Positions 1 to 6,500 of a stretch of 7,684 nucleotides of DNA are shown piece by piece. Location of the stretch: NCBI GenBank assembly GCA_005884465.1, contig VAZH01000047.1, positions 1,839-9,522 of the forward strand, read 5' to 3'. Under the pieces are notes generated by a model. That model made no database searches and was not told the DNA's origin. It was given only the letters and a program-made list of their open reading frames with translations. Position 1 is the stretch's first letter. Each line of letters opens with the position of its first letter. Both the position numbers and the translations under genes were made by a program. The stretch is from Alphaproteobacteria bacterium (GTDB lineage Bacteria; Pseudomonadota; Alphaproteobacteria; Rhizobiales; Xanthobacteraceae).

Positions 1-794
1 TGACTGACGATATCGCCGTTGCCGCGGCTGCGGACATCGTCCTGATCGCGACGCCCGCGCAGAATTTGCGCGAGGCCGTCGCCGCGCTCGCTCCGCATCT
101 CGCCGCGACAAGACCCGTCATCGCCTGCGCCAAGGGGATCGAGCGCGGCACCCACAAATTCATGACCGAGGTGATTGCGGAAACAGCAATCAACGCGATA
201 CCCGCGATCCTGTCGGGGCCGAGTTTTGCCGAGGATGTGGCGCGCGGCCTGCCAACGGCCGTCACCTTGGCAGCGAAGGACGAAACCCTCGCCAGCGCGC
301 TGGTGCAGGCGCTGGGATCCTCGACCTTCCGGCCCTATCACACCACGGATGTGCGCGGCGTCGAGATCGGCGGTGCGGCGAAAAACGTGCTCGCGATCGC
401 GGCGGGTATCGTGGTCGGCAGGAAATTGGGCGCGTCGGCGCAAGGAGCGCTGACCACGCGCGGCTTCTCTGAACTGACGCGGCTGGGGCGTGCCTGCGGC
501 GCGCGCAGCGAAACCATGGCGGGGCTTTCGGGTCTGGGCGATCTGATTCTGACCTGCTCCAGTCCGCAGTCGCGCAATTTTGCGCTCGGCATCGCGCTCG
601 GCCGCGGCGAGCCGCCGCCGCGCGATAAACTGGCCGAAGGCGAATTCACCGCACCGGTGCTGATCGAACTGGCCGCTTCGCAACATGTCGATATGCCGGT
701 ATCAAACGCCGTTGCGGCGATCCTGAGCGGAGCGGTGACGATCGATGCGGCGATCGAAAGCCTGCTGACGCGCCCATTCAAGGCGGAGGGATAG
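1..794 (+). CDS. gpsA: Glycerol-3-phosphate dehydrogenase [NAD(P)+], 3' part (5' end outside window)
   Basis: GpsA reduces dihydroxyacetone phosphate to sn-glycerol 3-phosphate in the cytoplasm, the first committed step toward phospholipid backbones. The gene is open from the left edge; the first complete codon is at 3, leaving 263 residues. The family is usually about 325-340 residues, so roughly 65-75 N-terminal residues are missing, including the Rossmann GxGxxG nucleotide loop. Visible signatures in order are CAKGIE (nt 126-143), GPSFAEDVA (216-242), the [11 protein letters not shown] block whose lysine (codon 381-383) matches the conserved catalytic lysine, and GDLILTC...SRN (537-578), characteristic of the C-terminal substrate domain. 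The gene ends with TAG at 792-794. The next gene on the same strand is 160 bp away across a palindromic repeat, so read-through into it is possible but unproven. No frameshift or missing residue is seen. The family assignment is firm. Confidence 0.97.
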   Translation, partial: TDDIAVAAAADIVLIATPAQNLREAVAALAPHLAATRPVIACAKGIERGTHKFMTEVIAETAINAIPAILSGPSFAEDVARGLPTAVTLAAKDETLASALVQALGSSTFRPYHTTDVRGVEIGGAAKNVLAIAAGIVVGRKLGASAQGALTTRGFSELTRLGRACGARSETMAGLSGLGDLILTCSSPQSRNFALGIALGRGEPPPRDKLAEGEFTAPVLIELAASQHVDMPVSNAVAAILSGAVTIDAAIESLLTRPFKAEG

Positions 795-800
795 CTTCAC

Positions 801-939
801 CTCGTCATGCCCGCGCTGAAGCGCGAAGCGCGTCTCCTCCCTTGACCTCGCGGGCATCCACGTCTTGATAATGAGTGATGGAAAGACGTGTGAGTGATGG
901 AAAGACGTGGATGGCCGGAACAAGTCCGGCCATGACGAG
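801..939. repeat. Compound inverted repeat between gpsA and the EVE gene (two head-to-head hairpin units)
   Basis: The outer arms CTCGTCATG (801-809) and CATGACGAG (931-939) are perfect reverse complements. Each half is its own hairpin: 807-815 pairs with 849-857 over 9 bp with a 33-nt loop, and 911-919 pairs with 925-933 over 9 bp with a 5-nt loop. The inner ends ATCCACGTCTT (856-866) and AAGACGTGGAT (902-912) are also reverse complements over 11 bp. The whole therefore reads as two copies of one repeat unit in opposite orientation. Units with TCGTCAT at one end and ATCCA at the other are, from memory, common between genes in Bradyrhizobiaceae. In RNA it could form a strong structure downstream of gpsA. 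No T-run follows the hairpins, so a classical intrinsic terminator is not shown. Confidence 0.85.
872..909 (+). repeat. Exact 2 x 19-bp tandem duplication inside the intergenic repeat
   Basis: The 19-mer TGAGTGATGGAAAGACGTG at 872-890 is repeated without a mismatch at 891-909. Each copy carries the AAGACGTG arm that can pair with the CACGTCTT arm at 859-866, so the duplication gives the element two alternative right-hand arms. Exact identity suggests a recent slippage or duplication event; that timing is inference. Confidence 0.9.
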
Positions 940-954
940 CAAGTGGTGGGCGTC

Positions 955-1368
955 ATGAACTACTGGCTGGTGAAATCCGAACCCTCGAGCTGGTCCTGGG
1001 ACCAGCAGGTCGCAAAAGGCGCCAAGGGCGAAGCCTGGACCGGCGTGCGCAATTTCACCGCGCGGCAGAATCTCGTGAGCATGAAGAAAGGCGACCGCGC
1101 CTTTTTCTATCACTCCAACGAGGGCAAGGAGATTGTCGGGATCGCGGAAGTCGTCAAGGAGGCCTATCCCGATCCGACCGACAAGACCGGCAAGTTTGTC
1201 TGCGTAGACCTGAAAGCGGATAAGCCATTGAAAACGCCGGTGACAATGGCCGCGATCAAGGCCGACAAGCGACTGAGTGGCATGGCGCTGGTAAAATATT
1301 CGCGGCTATCGGTTCAGCCGGTAACGGCGGAGGAGTGGAAGATCGTCTGCAAGATGGGTGGGATGTAG
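955..1368 (+). CDS. Stand-alone EVE (PUA-like) domain protein
   Basis: This 137-residue protein is essentially one EVE domain, a PUA-related beta-barrel fold. Seen are the N-terminal MNYWLVKSEP (residues 1-10), WTGVRN (28-33) with the following AR, GDRAFFYHS (46-54), VGIAEVV (61-67) and the C-terminal YSRLSVQPV (115-123) ahead of an EEW. These match the conserved core of the family. Known members such as human THYN1 bind modified cytosine in DNA, and other EVE domains are fused to modification-dependent nucleases. The ligand of small proteobacterial stand-alone copies is, as far as I know, not settled, and no enzymatic activity should be assumed. The ATG at 955 is chosen because family homology starts exactly there; a GTG at 907 in frame would only add residues encoded by the repeat. 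The Shine-Dalgarno match is weak (GGTGGG, 945-950). It may be read with gpsA. It converges on the topoisomerase gene. Confidence 0.9.
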   Translation: MNYWLVKSEPSSWSWDQQVAKGAKGEAWTGVRNFTARQNLVSMKKGDRAFFYHSNEGKEIVGIAEVVKEAYPDPTDKTGKFVCVDLKADKPLKTPVTMAAIKADKRLSGMALVKYSRLSVQPVTAEEWKIVCKMGGM

Positions 1369-1369
1369 A

Positions 1370-1461
1370 CTCGTCATTGCCGGGCTTGACCCGGCAATCC
1401 ATCACTTTGCTCAAAAAAGCATTTTTTTAAGATGGATGCGCGGATCAAGTCCGCGCATGAC
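1370..1461. repeat. Compound inverted repeat between convergent genes, probable two-way terminator
   Basis: It begins right after the EVE stop codon and ends 7 bp before the end of the topoisomerase gene. Unit one has a perfect 9-bp stem (1376-1384 with 1390-1398, 5-nt loop). Unit two has another (1436-1444 with 1450-1458, 5-nt loop). ATCCATC (1397-1403) pairs with GATGGAT (1431-1437), so the two hairpins sit head to head like those in the 801-939 element. The apex, 1413-1430, holds A6-GCA-T7. Hairpin one followed downstream by the T-run on the plus strand, and hairpin two followed by the A6 tract read as U on the minus strand, would suit termination from both sides. The U-tracts lie some 15-20 nt from the local stems, so termination is inference. 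Confidence 0.8.
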
Positions 1462-1467
1462 ACGTAA

Positions 1468-2613
1468 CTACGCCGCCACCGTCGCAACCACTTGCGCCAG
1501 GAGCTGCTCGCGCTTCGATTGCGAGCGATAGCCCTTCATCGTCGCCGCAAAACGCTCGAGGATGCCATCTTCGAACGCGGTCACGATGGTATCGTGCACG
1601 TAGCTCTTGCGGCAGATCGCCGGCGTGTTCGACAATTCGTCGGCCGCGGCGCGCACCGCTTCCAATACCTGCCTGCGGCGGCCGCGGGCGCTTGCCGCCG
1701 GCGAGATCCGCGACAGCGATTCCAGCACCACGGCGGACGCCATCAGCGTGCGAAAATCCTTCAGCGAAATCTTGATGCCGGCGATCTCGCGCAGGAAGGC
1801 ATTGACCTGCGTGGTCGAGACGGTGCGGACATTGCCGGAATTGTCCCGATAGTGGAACATCCGCTTGCCCGGCAGGCCGCGCAGGATGCCGATGGCGCGC
1901 ACCAGCTTGGCGGCATCGCATTCCTTGCGCACGATCTTGCCGCCCTTGCCCTTGAAGGTCAGCACGACGCAATCGTCTTCCAGCGCGACATTCGACTTCA
2001 AAAGCGTGGTGGCGCCGCGGGTGCCGTTGAGACGGGCGTAGGATTCATTGCCCGGACGGATCGCGGTGCGCGCGATCAGTTCGATCACCGCCGAAAGCGC
2101 GAATTCGCGGGTCGGGGCGTCGCCCTTGAGGTGCTGCGAGACGTTGCGGCGAATTTTCGGAAGCGCCGCGACCAGCCGCGCCAGCCGGTGGGCCTTGCGG
2201 TGTTCGCGGACCTTTTCCCAGTCGGAATGATAGCGGTATTGCAGCCGCCCCGCGGCATCGCGGCCGACCGCCTGCAAATGCGAGTTGGGATCGGGCGAAT
2301 AGCGGACATCGGCATAGGCCGGGGGCACCGCCATCGAGTGGAGCCGTCGGATGGTCCCGGTGTGGCGGATCGCCCTGCCGTTGGCGCGAACGAATGAATA
2401 GCTTTTCCCCCGCTTGATCCGGCGGATGGTCAATTCGTTCTGGTCGCCGAGTTTCAGGCCGTGTTCCTGGGCCAGGGATGCGACAGAAGTCCTGGCATTG
2501 ACCTTGGGCTTGGAAGCGGGCGCCTTGGGCAGTTGACCGAGCGCCTTCGCCAGAGCAACGGCAGGATCGGCGGAAACGGGCCCCGCAGCCTCGAAATTCT
2601 GCTGATCCATCAT
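1468..2613 (-). CDS. Type IB DNA topoisomerase (poxvirus/bacterial small form)
   Basis: The enzyme relaxes positive and negative supercoils by transient single-strand nicking through a 3'-phosphotyrosine, without ATP or metal. The 381-residue protein has an Ala/Pro/Lys-rich tail (1-50), an N-terminal DNA-binding domain with PPAYADVRYSPDP and HLQAVGRDAAGRLQYRYH (about 97-129), then the catalytic domain. By alignment to motifs of vaccinia and Deinococcus enzymes, the catalytic set is R186 (in AIRPGNE), K223 (in FKGKGGK), R288 (in LKDFRTLMAS), N329 and Y338 (in NTPAICRKSY). The N-to-Y spacing of nine and the Asn in place of the poxviral His are as in the Deinococcus enzyme. It looks complete and active; the 381 residues slightly exceed the roughly 310-350 usual, through the N-terminal tail. 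The start is ATG at 2613, with an AAGG about 11 nt upstream; the next codon is also ATG. It converges on the EVE gene and diverges from acs. Confidence 0.95.
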   Translation of the reverse strand: MMDQQNFEAAGPVSADPAVALAKALGQLPKAPASKPKVNARTSVASLAQEHGLKLGDQNELTIRRIKRGKSYSFVRANGRAIRHTGTIRRLHSMAVPPAYADVRYSPDPNSHLQAVGRDAAGRLQYRYHSDWEKVREHRKAHRLARLVAALPKIRRNVSQHLKGDAPTREFALSAVIELIARTAIRPGNESYARLNGTRGATTLLKSNVALEDDCVVLTFKGKGGKIVRKECDAAKLVRAIGILRGLPGKRMFHYRDNSGNVRTVSTTQVNAFLREIAGIKISLKDFRTLMASAVVLESLSRISPAASARGRRRQVLEAVRAAADELSNTPAICRKSYVHDTIVTAFEDGILERFAATMKGYRSQSKREQLLAQVVATVAA

Positions 2614-2925
2614 GACTTTAGACGCCTTGCTCCTGATACGCCCTGCTAATGCCGGTTCTCGTAGTTTTGTTCCGGCAGGCCGCCTAGGCCCGGGGAGGCC
2701 ATTTAGGGGGTAATTGCCGCGAGCGCCAGCCCATTCTCCGCAAACTACGGTTCCCAGTTACCGTTAACCGAACCAGCAAATCCGCCATGCGGCGTTTTGA
2801 CCGTCCGGCAACGCGATCGTGATGGCCGGGCAAAGCGCCAAGCATGGCCGGTCGACGCCCCCGTTTCACCATTCCGACTTGATCCTGCGCAAGCCGAGCC
2901 TCGCCGAAGGTCGTATTCGTTCCGC

Positions 2926-2955
2926 TTGTCGGCGCTGGCCGGCCCGACGCATAAT
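2926..2955 (+). promoter_or_regulatory. Candidate sigma-70-type promoter for acs
   Basis: TTGTCG (2926-2931) and CATAAT (2950-2955) are separated by 18 bp; the -10 box matches TATAAT in five of six positions and the -35 box keeps TTG and C. Transcription would begin near 2962, giving a leader of about 60 nt before the acs ATG. A small TTGT-AA-CAA inverted repeat (2958-2966) sits at the predicted start. This is prediction from sequence only. Confidence 0.4.
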
Positions 2956-3009
2956 CGTTGTAACAATGAAGACGGCTTGCTGTGTCCGCTTTTCGCGGGG
3001 CGCATGGGT

Positions 3010-3015
3010 GGAGGG
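3010..3015 (+). promoter_or_regulatory. Ribosome binding site that fixes the acs start
   Basis: GGAGGG lies 6 nt before the ATG at 3022. It is the best Shine-Dalgarno match near this gene and supports that ATG over in-frame starts further upstream, giving a 650-residue product, the normal length for the family. Confidence 0.8.
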
Positions 3016-3021
3016 TGTGAG

Positions 3022-4974
<1,953 letters not shown>

Positions 4975-4990
4975 GCTTGCGAACTCGGTT

Positions 4991-5046
4991 CCCCGGATGC
5001 TGCGCAGCGCGCCGCGGCTGCGGCGTGGTGCGCTGCTGATCCGGGG
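4991..5046. repeat. Palindromic repeat downstream of acs, first hairpin
   Basis: ATCCGGGG (5039-5046) is the exact reverse complement of CCCCGGAT (4991-4998), and the interior continues as an imperfect GC-rich stem (GCTGCGCAGCGC against GCGCTGCTG, and GCCGC at 5011-5015 against GCGGC at 5020-5024). The 56-nt unit starts 16 bp after the acs stop and probably folds as one long hairpin in the acs mRNA. It differs in sequence from the CTCGTCAT elements elsewhere in the window. From memory, similar units recur in Bradyrhizobium genomes. Confidence 0.8.
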
Positions 5047-5082
5047 TCCAGACCGCAAACATAGTCATCCTAGCCCTTGTGG

Positions 5083-5132
5083 GTCCCGGCTCTGCGGAGC
5101 AGCGCCAAGGAGCGCCGCACCGCGTCCGGGAC
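5083..5132. repeat. Palindromic repeat downstream of acs, second hairpin
   Basis: GTCCCGG (5083-5089) pairs exactly with CCGGGAC (5126-5132); the inner stem is imperfect (TGCGGAGCAGCGC at 5093-5105 against GCGCCGCACCGCG at 5112-5124) around a CCAAGGA turn. It lies 36 bp after the first hairpin and looks like its partner in a two-hairpin composite element. No T-run follows, so it may stabilise or end the acs transcript by a route other than classical intrinsic termination. Confidence 0.75.
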
Positions 5133-5417
5133 ACGTGGCCGCGTAACTCACCCGTCTTTCCCCCGGCCCCTCACGTAATCGTCAGCGGCAGACAGCCGCG
5201 GCGATACGTTTTTTTGGCGAGTGTTGTTTTCAGGACATTTACTTTGTTTCCAAGATTTTCATTCTATCGGCACCGGCGGAGCGGCCGCCCGACCTCGCGG
5301 AAACCTGTCGGTTAGCGCGAGCGGCTAACAATGCGCGGGCAAACCGTCGTTTTGCAGGGTTTTTGCGAGAAATTGACGGCCCCGGCGGGGGTAGCGGAAG
5401 CGAAAACGGAGACAGTG
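5133..5417 (+). other. AT-rich leader region upstream of the L,D-transpeptidase gene
   Basis: No gene is seen in this 285-bp stretch. From about 5208 to 5268 the base composition drops sharply toward A/T (T-runs at 5210-5216, 5226-5229 and others), which suggests the promoter lies here, but no pair of -35/-10 boxes with good spacing could be picked. A perfect 6-bp inverted repeat, GTTAGC (5311-5316) and GCTAAC (5324-5329) with a 7-nt loop, follows, and GCAAA/TTTGC (5340-5356) forms a second small stem. An in-frame ATG at 5331 lacks a ribosome site and is not favoured as the start. Confidence 0.5.
5311..5329 (+). promoter_or_regulatory. Small perfect inverted repeat in the L,D-transpeptidase leader
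   Basis: GTTAGC and GCTAAC are perfect complements around GCGAGCG, about 90 bp before the predicted ATG. It could be an operator or an mRNA hairpin; the sequence alone does not decide, and no known regulator site is recognised. Confidence 0.4.
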
Positions 5418-5930
5418 ATGTCCTTGAGGATTGCGGCGGCGCTCGTGGCCACCATCGGGGTCGGCATATTGGGTGGGACACAGGCCGAGGCGCGGCCGGA
5501 TGTGGTCGGTTTCCGCGGCGACTATTCGCCGGGAACCATCGTGATCAAGACCAATGAGCGCCGGCTCTATCTCGTTGTCGGTCAGGGCCAGGCCATGCGC
5601 TACCCGGTCGGCGTCGGCAGGGCCGGCAAGCAATGGGCCGGCACCACCCAGATCGACGGCAAGTATCTCCACCCGGCCTGGTCGCCGCCAAGCGAAGTGA
5701 GGCGTGACAAGCCGCACATGCCGGCCGTCATTCCCGGGGGCTCGCCGCGCAATCCGATGGGCGTCGCGGCGATGACGCTGGCGGGTGGTGAATATGCGAT
5801 CCACGGCACCAACGCGCCGGGTTCGGTCGGCGGTTTCGTCTCCTATGGCTGCATCCGCATGTTGAATTCGGATATCAGCGACCTATTCGGACGCGTCTCC
5901 GTCGGCACCACGGTGGTGGTAGCGCACTGA
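5418..5930 (+). CDS. Exported L,D-transpeptidase (YkuD/ErfK family)
   Basis: Family members cross-link peptidoglycan stems through 3-3 bonds or attach lipoproteins to the wall in the periplasm, using a cysteine nucleophile. The 170-residue product starts with a signal peptide: one early Arg, a hydrophobic core (5-20) and a likely AEA cleavage site after A25. The YkuD domain begins around residue 37 (TIVIKTNERRLYLV) and includes the central PGGSPRNPMG block and the catalytic segment IHGTN...SYGCIRM, with H129 and nucleophile C145. The usual SHGC is SYGC here (Y143). It ends with VGTTVVV, typical of the family. No substrate-binding accessory domain is present, so it is a minimal enzyme. The ATG at 5418 is chosen because GGAG (5408-5411) lies 6 nt upstream and the signal peptide starts there. 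Monocistronic; followed by a repeat and a terminator. Which reaction it catalyses is unknown. Confidence 0.92.
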   Translation: MSLRIAAALVATIGVGILGGTQAEARPDVVGFRGDYSPGTIVIKTNERRLYLVVGQGQAMRYPVGVGRAGKQWAGTTQIDGKYLHPAWSPPSEVRRDKPHMPAVIPGGSPRNPMGVAAMTLAGGEYAIHGTNAPGSVGGFVSYGCIRMLNSDISDLFGRVSVGTTVVVAH

Positions 5931-5939
5931 CACCAGCTT

Positions 5940-6045
5940 CGTCATTCCGGGATGGTCTGAAGGATCAGACCTCAGATGTGCAATTGCACATCGGGGAATC
6001 TCGAGATTCCGGGTTCGCTCGTTTTCACTCGCGCCCCGCAATGAC
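5940..6045. repeat. Nested-palindrome intergenic repeat after the L,D-transpeptidase gene
   Basis: The outer ends GTCATT (5941-5946) and AATGAC (6040-6045) are reverse complements, extended by CCGGG against CCCCG. Inside are three further palindromes in a row: GGTCTGA/TCAGACC (5954-5960, 5965-5971, 4-nt loop), a perfect 18-bp palindrome centred on GCAATTGC (5975-5992), and a perfect 16-bp palindrome centred on CTCGAG (5995-6010). The outer end matches the CGTCAT terminus of the elements at 801-939 and 1370-1461, so it probably belongs to the same broad repeat family with a different interior. Confidence 0.85.
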
Positions 6046-6062
6046 CCGCAAGAATCTGAAAG

Positions 6063-6085
6063 GCCGCGCCGATGCGCGGCTTTTT
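6063..6085 (+). terminator. Rho-independent terminator for the L,D-transpeptidase transcript
   Basis: A perfect 7-bp GC stem, GCCGCGC (6063-6069) with GCGCGGC (6074-6080), has a CGAT loop and is followed at once by TTTTT (6081-6085). It ends 8 bp before the 3' end of the opposing DUF1674 gene. On the minus strand the stem is followed by only a short CTTT, so it should work mainly on plus-strand transcripts. Confidence 0.85.
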
Positions 6086-6093
6086 GTTCGCGC

Positions 6094-6312
6094 TCAAAAA
6101 TCCGAGGCGATGCCTTTGTTTTCCCAGTCGCCGTAGCGGGTCGGTTCCGGTCCCTTCGGACCCTGAAACTCCTTTGCCACAGGCCTGGCGTTTGCCTCCG
6201 CGGCTTTTCTGCGCGCTTCGGCCTCGGCGAGCGCGCGCTTTGCCGCCGGCGTGAGTTGCTTGCGTTCCGGCGCCGATGCGGCCGTGGCGGGCGGTGAAGA
6301 ATCGTCAGTCAT
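6094..6312 (-). CDS. DUF1674 protein, SDHAF4-type succinate dehydrogenase assembly factor
   Basis: This 72-residue protein has a variable N-terminus, a charged Ala/Glu/Arg-rich probable helix (about 21-45) and the conserved C-terminal block GPKGPEPTRYGDWE (51-64) ending in SDF. That block closely resembles the C-terminus of mitochondrial SDHAF4, which binds the flavinated SdhA subunit during complex II assembly and limits reactive oxygen formation. A like role in the bacterial cytoplasm is inferred; no sdh genes are in the window. The ATG at 6312 is chosen by analogy with short family members and has only a weak GGA upstream. An in-frame TTG at 6345 has a better Shine-Dalgarno match (GAGGAAG, 6352-6358 on the minus strand) and would add 11 residues. 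It converges on the L,D-transpeptidase gene and is divergent from rsmB, 188 bp away. There is no signal peptide. Confidence 0.85.
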   Translation of the reverse strand: MTDDSSPPATAASAPERKQLTPAAKRALAEAEARRKAAEANARPVAKEFQGPKGPEPTRYGDWENKGIASDF

Positions 6313-6407
6313 TGCAAATTCCAGCCGCGGGACTGGGCCGCGCAATTCAAGGCTTCCTCATACACATGGTACGGCGATCGTGAAATCGCCAGCGCGATTC
6401 TTACATT

Positions 6408-6416
6408 TGGCATAAT
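6408..6416 (+). promoter_or_regulatory. Candidate extended -10 element upstream of rsmB
   Basis: TGG directly before CATAAT (6411-6416) resembles an extended -10 promoter (TGnTATAAT). No good -35 box lies 17 bp upstream. Transcription would begin near 6423. The nonamer GCATAATCG is shared with the candidate acs promoter. Prediction only. Confidence 0.3.
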
Positions 6417-6500
6417 CGCGTGGCACAGATGTTTTTTCCTTTCGATGGCATGAGCGTCAAACGCCAGTCGCTGTCTGACCTTCCGAGATGTTCCCGCTCC

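Larger units (their letters stand above)
2614..3021. other. Divergent intergenic control region, topoisomerase IB / acs
   Basis: This 408-bp gap contains no convincing gene. The plus-strand frame of acs stays open upstream to a GTG at 2797, but those codons show no family similarity and lie upstream of a strong ribosome site. Visible small structures are a GCCGG/CCGGC pair bracketing 2650-2675, a CGGTT/AACCG pair at 2748-2770, and two ATGGCCGG octamers in direct orientation (2822 and 2844). A candidate acs promoter lies at 2926-2955. No promoter for the topoisomerase gene stands out. No operator could be assigned to a known regulator. Confidence 0.6.

Noticed and set aside
872..909. CRISPR-like repeat
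   Set aside because: There are only two directly abutting copies with no spacers and no cas genes.
1492..2397. 301-codon open frame on the plus strand across the topoisomerase gene
   Set aside because: It is antisense to the topoisomerase, whose full catalytic set is intact; no domain recognised.
1468..2613. Tyrosine recombinase or phage integrase
   Set aside because: The fold is related, but the N-terminal PPAYADV and GRDAAGRLQYRYH motifs and NTPAICRKSY belong to topoisomerase IB, and no attachment sites or phage genes are nearby.
955..2613. EVE protein plus topoisomerase IB as a defence module
   Set aside because: EVE domains do occur in anti-phage restriction proteins, but here the genes converge, no nuclease or methyltransferase is adjacent, and the surroundings are housekeeping genes.
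2764..2769. CtrA half-site TTAACC upstream of acs
   Set aside because: The second TTAA half at the required spacing is missing, and a single hexamer is expected by chance.
2797..3021. N-terminal extension of acs starting at GTG 2797
   Set aside because: It has no similarity to acetyl-CoA synthetases, covers the candidate promoter, and a strong GGAGGG sits correctly before the ATG at 3022.
5331..5417. N-terminal extension of the L,D-transpeptidase from ATG 5331
   Set aside because: No ribosome site is present, and the extension would bury the signal peptide that starts cleanly at 5418.
4975..5417. tRNA, small RNA gene or riboswitch in the post-acs gap
   Set aside because: The hairpins here are explained by palindromic repeats; no cloverleaf with a T-loop signature or known riboswitch core was seen by eye.
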